A stretch of DNA of 64,000 bases from Sinohyriopsis cumingii. Lineage: Eukaryota > Mollusca > Bivalvia > Unionida > Unionidae. The stretch is from assembly GCA_028554795.2 (NCBI GenBank), contig CM068835.1, positions 60,511,219 through 60,575,218 of the forward strand, read 5' to 3'. The notes under the pieces were generated by a model that was given only the letters and a program-made list of their open reading frames with translations, ran no database searches and was not told the DNA's origin. The position numbers were made by a program, and so were the translations under genes. Within the stretch, counting starts at the first letter, position 1, and the number at the start of each line of letters is the position of its first letter. Positions 51,455 through 63,160 of the stretch are shown here, piece by piece.

Positions 51455-54061
51455 ATAAAATTCAATTCATACCTTTTGTGTTGTTATCCTCAAAAGCTTG
51501 TGCAGCTAAAATTAAAGTCATGACCTTTCACCTTAAATTAACTTCAAGAGTGTTAACAATTAACTTGTTTAACTGAATACTATCAAGTACAAACTGGCCA
51601 AAGCTATTTGCATATATATTCAAGTCACTGTCCACAAGTTCACTGAAGTAAAAAAATGTAAGCAACAACCTTTGATTTAACCTCAGGGAAAATTAGGAAT
51701 GGCTTTTAAAATCCTTCACAAAAGTGCAGGCATGCCAGTAGTCAGATTTTTGACCATTTTGATCCAAAACAAATTATGTACAAAAAAAACATTGTACAGA
51801 AAGTCCAATGTTAATACCACCATTTGTGTAAGTGGAGTATTACATACACAAAAATTTTGTGATATCCACAACTGTGCTAAACTGATTATATTAGCACCAT
51901 TTCTGTCCATCCTGCCTTGTTGGAACCATAATATATATTAACCAACTGGCATATGTCTTTTAATGATCTCAATATTAAAGTTTTCAATGTTTTCGTTAAA
52001 CTAAATGAGGACTTGACAAAATGGGGGTCCCATGTCATTCAGAACCAGCTCACCCAAGCCAGCCCAGGTTGGCTGTCTTTGTGTATTCTTGGGACAGGCA
52101 CTGTTCCTATACCCTTGACACAATAAAGACAATACTGTATTGGTATTGGTTTTTTTGTTTTGTTGGGAGGTGGGGGGGGGGCACAAGCCCATAATATGAC
52201 CATCTCTTCTGGGTAAGTACTAACCACATGAAGATTTTCAGGACAGCACATTTGGAGGTTGCATCGGTAATCAATCTTTTTGTTTCAGTTCTTTAATAAC
52301 AGGATGGCCATTTATTCAAGAGAAGCAGCTGTTAATTTTTTTTTCTCACATTTGGCTATTCATCCCCATTTTCCAGTGGTGTTACTTCCAATTTAAGCAG
52401 ACACACACCTGCAAAATCAGAAATGTACCCCCACATATATTAAGTACCTTGGGTCTATGAACACTTTAGCTCGCGTGATTTAAAAAAAAAAATCTGTAGC
52501 AAAGCTTCATCATCCCTATAATCTTTCAGTAATGGTATTTTTTTTCTCAGGAAATGACACCTCATATTTATAAACTTCCACCTGGACACCAGCTCTAACA
52601 CATTTCCTTTCCCTTTCCTAGGAAAACATATATTCTGCCTGAATTCTCTCTAAAATAACACACAAGTATGATATTATGCAACTTCTTTTAATATTCCAAT
52701 TTTCAAAAAATGGAGGGACAAACACAAAATATAACATAATGGTGGTGTCATTAAAAGATATAAGCCCCGACTTTCTTTTAAAAATTAGAGTACAGTGTAC
52801 ATTATATAAATGCCATGTGTTTAACAGTCCTCTTTGTAGATAACTGAAATTTGTTGACAGAAACCATTTTTCTTCTTTCTCTTACAGTGACCTACACCTT
52901 TTGACCCTAAATTTAGTAGGTTTCTTCCTTACTCATGCATCAGCCATCCACAAAATTTGGTCCTGGTCTGTGATATAGAACTAACTTTATTGCTGGCAAA
53001 CCATTTTTACTCTTTCAGTCACAGTGACCACGACCATTATTTTTGTAAGTTATAGTCCGCTATAACATAAGCCACTCCATCTTGTGGCAGGCATATAATG
53101 AACCGCATAGGATCTAATTTGAAAAGGCATAAATGCTTTGAAAAGGGGAATTTCCACTTCCATTTGAAAAAAAGGGAGACACTTTCACAATATACGAAGG
53201 TTTAATGAAAGTAAAAGGTTCTGCTCGAACAATTTGTGTGATTTTCAAGCATTCTGTTCATTTTTTGGCACAGTTTTAGAATACAGCATAAATACCTAAA
53301 CTTTTCTTCTCAGAATAGACCCTGACCATACAATATATGTATGTATCCTGCTAGATAATTAGTAATAAGGAATGCCTGCCATTCTATACCAGTATTATAT
53401 TACTGTACATAGTCAGAAAGTGAATAGGTAGGTAGCTCAATATTGTTACTCCCCAGATCAATTTAACAGGCATGTTATGAGTTGGCGCAAATTGTATGAA
53501 TAAGGGTCAGTTGGTACAACAATTTTTACCTCAGAAGTTACAATATCTATATAAATTCATCCCATAAACCAAGATTTTAAAGAATTTGGTTTGTGGTGAT
53601 AGTGGCCCATCTCAGGAGGCTTCCAGTCTGAATTCCTATCATACCATTAGTTATTACAAACCCATTTTCTTTCCCAACTAATCTATTTTGCAGACACAAT
53701 CCCATAAGTCCAAAGACCATGAAAAAAACATTCTTGATTCCCATCTCCCTTCCAAAGATCATGAATAAAAACATTCCAGGTTCTCATCTCCATTCCAACC
53801 ATAGATAATAAATGTCGTCCAGATTTCCATGGAAAGGGGCCATTTGGGTCTCAAGGGCTGAATTTAGCAGCCCTTTTCACTTTCAGAAGCCCTCTTTATT
53901 ATTGTATTATATGCGTCTTACACTGCCAAAATTATGAACATTTACATCACATTCCATTTAATTACTGGACTTATTTTATAGCAGTGTGCTTCTTATTGAA
54001 ACAAAATATTTACTAGATTATTTTTACATGTTACAGCAGGTATCTCAAACCCAAATCACCA

Positions 54062-54206
54062 AAGGCCACATGAGGACTATTAGTGGCCACATGAGGACTA
54101 TTACAGTGGCCACTGAGGACTATTACAGTGGCCACATGAGGACTATTAGTGGCCACATGAGGACTATTACAGTGGCCACTGAGGACTATTAGTGGCCACT
54201 CAGGAC
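54062..54206. repeat. Short minisatellite, 21-23-bp unit, 7 copies
   Basis: The unit is GGCCACATGAGGACTATTAG with variants carrying ACAGT or lacking AT. The first unit continues from CAGGTATCTCAAACCCAAAT, a hAT-MITE-like beginning, so the array may have grown inside such an element. Confidence 0.93.
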
Positions 54207-54497
54207 CACATCAGTGAAAACTTTTCCTTTAATGAAAGAGGCTCAAATAAAAGGTAGCTAGCTGAAATGTAAGAAACAAGAAGTAAACATTGTTTGACAT
54301 CTAATTTTGATTAAAAAAACTGACCGTCTGTTAAAGAAAAAAATTTGCATTATAAATTATTTTACAAATTCCGGGTGTTGTGGGTAGCAGGAAATAGCGG
54401 GCTGTGTGTTTGAAATTCCTGTGTTACTGGGTATGTTTTTATTCGATGTACACATTACAATTACCCAATGAAAGTATCAAAAATGCTACAGCTTACA

Positions 54498-55505
54498 AGA
54501 TTGATCAGGATCAAATACTAGCGCTAGCTACTTCAGTGGATGGCAAAAAATACAGGAACAGTCAAAAGCATTAAGATCAACAATTCAAAAACTGAGAAAA
54601 TTTTAAGAAAATTTGTTCATGATGCCAAATCAAAATGTCTGAACAATACTTCAATTCCTGAGCCAAATTAGCCCTGAAAAATCAAAATAGTTTTGTTGGA
54701 CAAGCAAAATTTGTATGCAAGAAGGTAAATTTATACATAGAAAGAATGCTTGGGAACAAACAAAAATGTGAAGATCATTTTTGCATGCATCAATTTTGCT
54801 GGGCTAGTAGGCACAAAACAGCATTATCCCCACCTCCCTTCCAAGTTTACTGGGTTTCTCTATTTTCTCCTAAGAATGAGATATGATCAGAGGATCCTCT
54901 TATAAACATGTACACATAAATGACTAAAATAAATAGCCAGTCATATTTTAAACAGATATCCATGATAATCTGCAAAAATGAGGATAGATCTTTCATGATT
55001 GACTGGGATCAAGTCCCAGTGCTACGACATCAATTGCAAAAAAGTACGGGCACTTGGAAGAATGAACTGAGATCAACAATACAAAAACTGAAAATTTATT
55101 TTTAATTTGTTTTCTTCACACCATCAAATTAGAATGTTGGAACACTATATCAATTCCTAAGACCAACAACAAGGTATATTGTTGGACAAGTGAAATTGTA
55201 TGCAAGTAGGCACATTTTTACACAGAAAAAATGCTTGGGAACAACAATTTGAATTTGGAGCTCATTTCACATGCATCATCATTGCCAGACTAGTACAGTA
55301 GGTATAAACTGGAATTATTCCCTGGCCTTCCAGGTTTACTGATGTTCTCTATTTTCACCAAAGACTGAGACATGATCAAAGAACCTTTTACACACAAGTA
55401 CACATATATGACAAAAAAAACCCTACAAACAACAGACAATTTTAAACTAGATCTCCATGATAATTTGCACAAATGAGGACAGACAGATAGATAGATATAC
55501 ATGTA
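54498..55505. repeat. Diverged tandem duplication, 497-bp unit
   Basis: The two units share, in order, GATCAGGATCAAATAC versus GACTGGGATCAAGTCC, AGATCAACAATTCAAAAACT, TTGTTGGACAAG, ATGCTTGGGAACAA, AGGTTTACTG and CCATGATAAT(C/T)TGCA. Starts are near 54498 and 54995, with the start of a third unit near 55500. Confidence 0.85.
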
Positions 55506-56489
55506 TGAAAGATTACAGCCATATTTTTCTGATGGATTTTATTTTCTATGTGTGACCTTGGGTATCCTGAAGGCCATTTGTGAACCGCTTGTCCGATTAA
55601 GTGTTTACAGTTTTACTGGATTCATTTCAGTGTAAAATTAACACCCAACACCAAATATTTCCTTTGCTTCTCTGGGCATAAGTTTTTTTTAGTTAAATGA
55701 ATTCAAGTATATTCAGATTATAAAAAGAAAATGCTCAGAACCAAATAACTGAGTCACTTTTAAGTGATTTAGGTTTACGGTGATTTTGGTACTGAGAGGT
55801 TTCTCTATTAAAAGTACAAATCACTCAAAAGCTATATGCTCAACACCTCAGGCATTAGAGCAGTTAACATTCTAAGCACAGCAGAGTTCTAGATAAGAAG
55901 TACATTTGCATATTTTACACAGACAATCCAAAATAAAAAATGTTTAAATGCATTAAATTATGCAGTATAAGTAAATCTGAAGCACCCTGTCCAAAGGAAA
56001 CAGCATATCACTCCTGCAGTAAGCACAGTCTCTGTTTTACCATGATGTGTTCAATCAATCATAACAATCATAACTAAGCTACCATTTTAATTCCCATATG
56101 TTCTGTGCACATCTGCAATGACAGTACTTGACCACTGTGAAAACTCACTCAAACAAATCCTGCCAAATAATCAAACAAACCCTGAACTAGTCTTGGTCAA
56201 TAAGCCATTAGACACATTCAGAAATGCAAGATTAACACTATCCACATAACATGTATTTGTGTTTTGCAGTCTTTATAAAATATCTTCTCAAATTAAAAAA
56301 AATAGTTCCAAACCAGTGACAAAAATGCTCAGTTTATTAACTTTATGCCAAGAGCTCTTTAATTTAAATGAATAAATATAATCCATCTATGATATTTTAA
56401 AACATTACTTATGGACTCCCCTATTCTGAAAAGTATTAACACACAATGTCTACTAAAAGTTATGTAAAATATAAGTCCCTCAAAGAAGG

Positions 56490-57910
56490 ACTGAGGCTCT
56501 ACTGGGCAAAAAGAATTTCCAGGAATTCAAGATAGAACCATTTCTGCCTTTTGAGTGTTGAAAACATCTATAGTATTGGATGTCAGCTTGGCACCATTTT
56601 TATTTAGGACAAAGCGGACATCAATAGAGGCCCTATGGTGAAAATGCTATGTCATTATGATTCAGGGGGAGTAGTGACAACAAGATTTTTAAGACAGTCA
56701 CAACAGCAGCCATATTAGATGTACAACTGACAGCATTTTCATGTAGGACCAACTACGTGTCATAAGAAATCTATCATTGAATTGCCCATGGCCATCCATC
56801 TGGAGAGAAGCTGACATAATATTTTCAAGATATGACTTTCCATTCAGGAGGATTAGCAATAATAAGAGTTTCAACATGATTCCATTGGCAGCCATACCGT
56901 AAGTCAAGTCAACACAATTTGCACTTGAGACCAACAGGACATCATGATTAATCTTCTGGTAAAATCCCGTGTCAATACAACTTTCTGTTCAAGTAGAGTT
57001 GTGATATGATTTTTAAGATGGATGCTATGGCAGTCATATTGAATTTCAGATTGATATAATTTTTACTTAATGATTAATGATAAGAAGTCTTTCAGTAAAA
57101 AGCCCATGCTGATGACACATCCAGCCATTTGGGAGGAATAGCAAGATTTTAGACATCATAAGAAGCATTTTAGTGAAAACTCTATGTCCATATGAACATC
57201 CATGCAGCAGTAGCCATAACAAGATTTTGGGCTGCCATAGTGGCCATACTGGACCTCAGGTTGCACTATTTTCATATAAGACCAATTAGACATCATAAGA
57301 AGTCCTTCAGTAAAAACCCCATGCTGTGACTATCCATTCAGGAGAAGTATATTATATAACAAGATTGTCAAGCTGGCCACTGTGGTGTCCATATTGTATT
57401 TCTGAGCTGCACCATTTTCATTCAGGACCAACTAGACCATGGCATGAATCTGTGTGTAAAGTTTCAAGCAATCCTCTCAGCAGTCTAGGAGGAGGCATTG
57501 ACTAACTTGTGCTAACGTATGGAATGACGATGGACAACATACTGAATGTCAGCAATATTTTCATTTAGGACTAATGAAGTATCATGAGAAGTCTTTGATG
57601 AATGTGCTGCATTTTTTTAAGTGAAAGCCGATTGCTGACATGACCATCCATTCAGGAGGAGTAGCGCTAATAAGATGTTCATGATGGCTGCTGTGGTGGC
57701 CATACTGGATATCATATCAGCATTATTTTCATTTAGGACCAGCTAGACATAATTTGTCCCTATGTTGATAAAATAACCATCCACTCATGAGGACTAACCA
57801 TAACATGATTGTCAAGATGGCTGAAATTGTGTCCAGAGGATGTCAATTTGGCACTATTTTCATTAAGGACCAACTAAAAGTTGTGTAAAAATTCAAGGCA
57901 ATATTCCAAG
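56490..57910. repeat. Decayed tandem array, about 145-150-bp unit, about 9 copies
   Basis: Repeated phrases are CCATCCATTCAGGAGGAGTA, AACAAGATTTTTAAGATGG, GTGGCCATACTGGAT and TTTTCATTTAGGACCAACTA. Units are diverged; the recurrent order is clear across the whole stretch. Confidence 0.85.
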
Positions 57911-58138
57911 TTGTTTCAAAGTAGTGATACCAAACTTGTGTTATGAGCAAGACAAATGTTGGATGACAGACAAGAACCAATCCCAATCACAGTTCCTAAA
58001 TATATAATCTCTTTTACATCAAACAGATAAGGATAATAAATATTCTCCTGATTTATCATCCACTGTTTCAAAGAACTACAAAAGCTTTCAGTAATCTGGT
58101 CTACTTCAATAACTATGCCACCCTCATCAAATAAAGAC

Positions 58139-58160
58139 ATTATTATTATTATTATTATTA
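58139..58160. repeat. (ATT)n microsatellite
   Basis: About seven ATT units. Confidence 0.95.
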
Positions 58161-58538
58161 CCAAACTGAACAGCCCTTTTTCCATTCCTAATCACCAAGG
58201 GAAGAAATCCCTGTACAGTTGGGGTAAAATTTAATGCATACTTCTAATCGTCAGATTTGACAGGATAGATAAAGCAATTTCTAAGTGAAATAGTTACCTT
58301 TTTTTGAAATGATTGCACAAAAGCAACATCAACGAGTATCAAAATTGAAAACTGAAATGTGTCCATTTTAAGATTATATTAATGTATCTCACAACTCTCT
58401 TTACTTTTCTAGCATTTTTAGGAAAGGAAAAGTATCAATTGACAACAAAATTTTAAATCATACCCCAATTCCTGATTGTACAATTATTTCTGTGAAGCAG
58501 GGCTATTTATACCATGCAGTAGTAGCATGAATGTCCAT

Positions 58539-58646
58539 TTATGACTTAAAACCACTTATGACTTATAACTATTTATGACTTAAAACCATTTATGGCTTAA
58601 AACTATTTATGACTTAAAACTATTTATGACTTAAAAACCATTTATG
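58539..58646. repeat. Tandem repeat, 17-18-bp unit
   Basis: The unit is ACCATTTATGACTTAAA with the variant ACTATTTATGACTTAAA, about six copies. Confidence 0.9.
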
Positions 58647-58965
58647 ACAAAACATTTTTGACATTAAAAAAATGTGACCTGAAACTTTGCTGAATCTACT
58701 CTGAATAAATTTACTGGCAAATGCAATTTGAATCTTGTATTTTGATTATACTTTTAATGGAGGCAGCTGGCACTTGAAAAAGATGTTTACCGCTACTTAC
58801 ATTTTGATCACTGTTGGTGAGACCATGATTATGTGTTACTGAAGTGAACATTTAGGTCATATGCCACCCATGTTCAAATTAACCTTTGCAGATATACTGA
58901 TTTACTTTTTAAATTGGCCTCTACCTGACCAATTCCAGCATGATATATATTCTCCCTCTTGTAAA

Positions 58966-59182
58966 CCGTATATACTCGCTTATAAAAAGAGTCGAAATGC
59001 AAACTGCACAGCCCCAGATATGCTGTTGCATAATGCACCAGAAGATCTGGTTCTGTGCAGTTTGTCAGAAGTAATCAGTAGAACAATCAACATACAATGT
59101 GATCTGCAGGCACATTATGCAATGTAGATCAGGGTCTGTGTTGTCATAATGTTTGACTCTACTTATAAGCAAGGTGATGTGC
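58966..59182. mobile_element. Palindromic MITE copy 11
   Basis: Left end ACCGTATATACTCGCTTATA, right end CTACTTATAAGCAAGGTGAT. Hairpin 1 CTGCACAGCCCCAGATATGC with GATCTGGTTCTGTGCAG; hairpin 2 GTGATCTGCAGGCACATTAT with GATCAGGGTCTGTGTTG. Confidence 0.8.
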
Positions 59183-61070
59183 TATAAAACAGGTTAGAGT
59201 TATAATTGGTTCTAAGTAGGATTACGTCTGTTCCACAAGTAACAGGAACAACTAAAATTTTGACAAACACATGACCTTGAGGTATAATTATTACCAGCAA
59301 AATATCATGAAAAACAATTGTGATCTTGAGAATAGCTAACCATCCAGTATGCCTCGACACAAGTCAATATGTAATTTGTCCAATCTTATAAAACCTCAAA
59401 CCCATGTTCAACATTCCAATGCAATGGTATTCAAATTTCAGTGAACTCTAACAGAAGTTTCCAGTCTACGGCAGTCTGAAAAAAATGCCAGTTAATGTTT
59501 GTCAGAATTACCCTACTTGATATAATAAAAAGACAAGCTATTAAGAACCATGGAACATAAAACCTATCTTTGACAGCATGACAACAACCTAAAATAAAAT
59601 GGCTTCCAAGGAGTCCATAAGATTAACTTTCTCCTGATGTCATGCTGGTAAATTTATGACATATGTAATGGCCTCTGATAAAATGTTATTCAGTTTCACT
59701 CTAATTACAACCTCAAAGCACATAAAATCATCCAAATATCTTTTCGGTCTTTATCTCTACCACATTCTGCATAACACCTTCAAATAACATAACAAGCACG
59801 TATTCTCTTTGTGATAAAATAATGTCAAAAATCTAGAACTAAATTTCCAAGATCAGCATTCTAAATTGCCACTTGCCTGTTTGATAAAATATTGTCAAAA
59901 TATTCTGAACTAAATAAATGTTCATGTCTCAATTTAAACATCAGCTTTCTAAATTACCACTTATCGGCACAAAACAAAATCAGGCCGTGACAGTATAACT
60001 GAAAGGTCATGGTTCCTATGGAAAACAATTCTTTCCTTTGTAATGGTCACATGCAAAGTTGATGACTTATGCGGATACTGGCAACCTCAAAAAGGGGTTA
60101 AACCATAACGTAAACTGCATCTGCTGAATGTGTCAAGCACAGAACCTAATATATACCCATAATCAGAAGTGTTATGTAAACTTATAATTGCCACATTATA
60201 CATATTCTGAAGGTCGAAAAAGGGCAATCAGTTGACAATTTTCACCAACCAATTTTCTAAAGTTTTTGTTGTAAATGCAACCATTTTAGTTTAAAGTGCT
60301 GCAACCCCAGCCACCCCCCAAAAACTAATCATTCTCTTTTGCTACTTTTTATTCTCTTTTTCTGTTATTCTCACTGTTCAATATGACATCTCCATCCAAA
60401 AAGCTGAAATTCACTTCTAGCTGCAACTTTGTATCCTGCAGTGCATTTTTCAGTGACCGCTCACAACTTACTCTTTCTCTCTCCCACTGCACAGTGCAAA
60501 TTAAACATACAGTTCATTTACTTTATAAAATATCTGTGGGAATGTATTAATACAGATGTAGCTACGAAGATCTTTGCCAATAATGGGACTTCAATTTTAA
60601 TACATCTGCTTAAGACTGACATGCTTGTGTAAAGAACCAAGTATTAATTGGCTTTGATGACTTTTCAAAGTGGTATTGCAACATCCCTGTCATCCTCAAA
60701 ACGTTAAAGAAATCAACTCACACAAACTTCAACAGCACAAGTCCATCATAAGGCTTCCAATAATGCATGGTTTATAAAAAAACACTGAAATTGATATGAT
60801 TACTGCAATATACAGCAGTTTCACAGTTCTTGTGCCATCAAGTTAATGTTATGTAAAATTTAGATTTTGGCAGAAAGAAAAATGTACCCATTTATATGGG
60901 CAGTACCGTTGATAATTAGTGCCCCTCCAATTAGTGAATTTCAACAGTTGGCCAGAGGTTGAACAGATCTGTCAACTATGATTTGTATCACTATTCCTTC
61001 ATTTGAAATAGGTACAAAATTAAAGGTTCTCTTCATTGAATCATAAAATCCAATCATAAAAGGCTAATAA

Positions 61071-61262
61071 ATAAACTCAGTCTAAAACTGAGTCAAATGG
61101 CAAACTGCAAAAGCGTGCAAATCTGGGTCAGTTTAGTTTGTCTGGAGAAGTCAGTAGAACAAACAAAACACAGAATCTGATCTGCTGGCACATTACGTGA
61201 TGGCAGATCAGGGTCTATGTTGTTTGCAGTTGGAACCAACTTATACGTTAGTGCATATGATA
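61071..61262. mobile_element. Palindromic MITE copy 12
   Basis: Hairpin 2 is well kept (GAATCTGATCTGCTGGCACA and GGCAGATCAGGGTCTATGTT); hairpin 1 and the left end are eroded. Confidence 0.75.
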
Positions 61263-61689
61263 CTTATTTTATGTGAGAAATCACAAGATTCAATTTTTAT
61301 CCTGCTGATCTTTTTTTTAAAAAGACAGTAAACCATTAACATGGAGCTTAATTGATAAAATTTAAACCCGAACTAAATCATGTGTGTGGACAGAAAAACA
61401 TGCACAAATAAGTCCAAGTAAATGGTGGTGGTTTGACTGACTTGACAAATAAAACGACTTAAGAACATTTGCCTTGTACATAAACAAAACTCATTTGTCT
61501 TTTAATACATGGTTACATGACAATACGATCTGATATCATAAATCGGAAATAAGCTTATGAAAAGTTATATTAATCAGCTGTAATGATCATCATAAAAGAT
61601 GAATACTGACAAGAAGTCTATTCAGGGCTCAAGTCAAGGTAAATATTTTTGAATTTCTCTCCAGGAACAAATTAACTGTAAGATCTGGA

Positions 61690-61830
61690 TAACAGGAATT
61701 TGTAAGGAGCAGTCTGTAGAACAAACAATACAGACCCTATTCTGCAGTCACATTAAGATACTGCAGATCAGGGTCTTCAGTTGTTTGCAATTGACATGAC
61801 TTATAAGCGAGTATATATTGCACTATTCCA
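61690..61830. mobile_element. Palindromic MITE copy 13, half element
   Basis: Only the second half survives: ATACAGACCCTATTCTGCAG and CTGCAGATCAGGGTCTTCAG, then the end GACTTATAAGCGAGTATATA. Confidence 0.75.
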
Positions 61831-62671
61831 ATGGCAAGTTTATATAATTTCTTTGGTGCCATGCGCAAGGCTACAGCTGAGCATGATTCCCATGAGACTG
61901 GCTGACAGAAATTATTAGATGTGTCTTGTTTTGATAAAGACAATAGAATGCAAAGAAGACGGAGATATGCAGAATGATTTGCTTTTTGCATATGATGTCA
62001 CAACTATGGAATAAAAAAATGCAATGGCACCCTAAAAAAGACCAAGTTCAGAACCTAATGATTTTGATCCTAAACCTGCTGTGGTGAAATTTGTTAACAT
62101 TTGTGTAAGAAAAAAGTGATTGTAGTATCCTGTGTTGCATAAAGATGAAAGTAAAACAGTGAATGGAATGTAGTCATTTGTTTCTTCTTTCAGTGTCTTG
62201 GAAAATTTGTCATTTAGAAATGGAATGAAGCTAATTAAATAAATGAATATACAACAAAAATCGATTCCTTCAAACTGCACCTAATTACTTAATAGCAAGG
62301 TAAAGGCACTGACAATGGTTATAGTCGTAACATCGCAAACAATCACAATTATCATGGTAATCAAATACCTTAATTTCTCTTTTTTTTAAAATCTATTATT
62401 ATTTCACAATTAATGAGCATTAGCAATCTGATTACATACTGGTGACTAACATACACAATGTTCTGAGTTACTGCATGGATTAAATATATGAGAATCATTA
62501 TCAAGACTCCTAGTTTTACAACTGGGACTTCAACTATTTCTAAGGAATGAGTCCCAGACCGCTGCTTTCAAAAATCCATCAAGAACACTGGATCTTTTTG
62601 ACTGAATACATCAGACACCTGACTCATTAATCAATATTCCAACTGGAAACACCCAATCATGAGTAGTGAAT

Positions 62672-62887
62672 AGGGCCACCCTACGGACAATGGGAATTAG
62701 CATTAAAAACACCCCTGGGCCACTCTACGGACAATGGAAATTTAACATGGCGAAAAATCGTGGGCCACTCTACGGACAAGGGGAATTTAACATGGCAATA
62801 AATCGTGGGCCACTCTACGGACAAGGGGAATTTAACATGGGGAATAGAGTTTGGGCTTGTTTAGGGACAAGGGGAATGGAACATGGG
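62672..62887. repeat. Tandem repeat, 45-bp unit, about 5 copies
   Basis: The unit contains GGGCCACTCTACGGACAAGG, GGAATTTAACATGGC and AATAAATCGT. The period is a multiple of three, so one plus-strand frame reads a 15-residue repeat GPLYGQGEFNMAINR. The outer units are degenerate, and a poly-T run follows directly. Confidence 0.9.
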
Positions 62888-63160
62888 ATTTTTTTTTTTT
62901 TTTAAAAAGTTTTTTTTAAATTTAAATTTAAATTTAAATTTAAAAAAGGGGTAGGCAATGGAAAGGCTATCTCTTTTCGAGAAATATGGGGGCCCTGAAA
63001 AGGGCCTTTGGGTTTTCTTCTTCTTCTAATTTCTTCTTTTTCTCCACCAAGTTCTTATTTTATCTCCTACACTCTTCTTCTCTTTCTTTTTTTTCTTCTC
63101 CTCCTCTTCTTTCTTCCTCTTCTCATTTTCTTCTTCTTTTTCAATTTTTTCGTTCCATTT
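62888..63160. repeat. Low-complexity block (poly-T, AAATTT runs, pyrimidine tract)
   Basis: Poly-T, then (AAATTT)n to about 62946, then a mixed stretch and from 63015 a TTC/CTT-rich pyrimidine tract of about 145 bp. Nothing coding. Confidence 0.9.
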
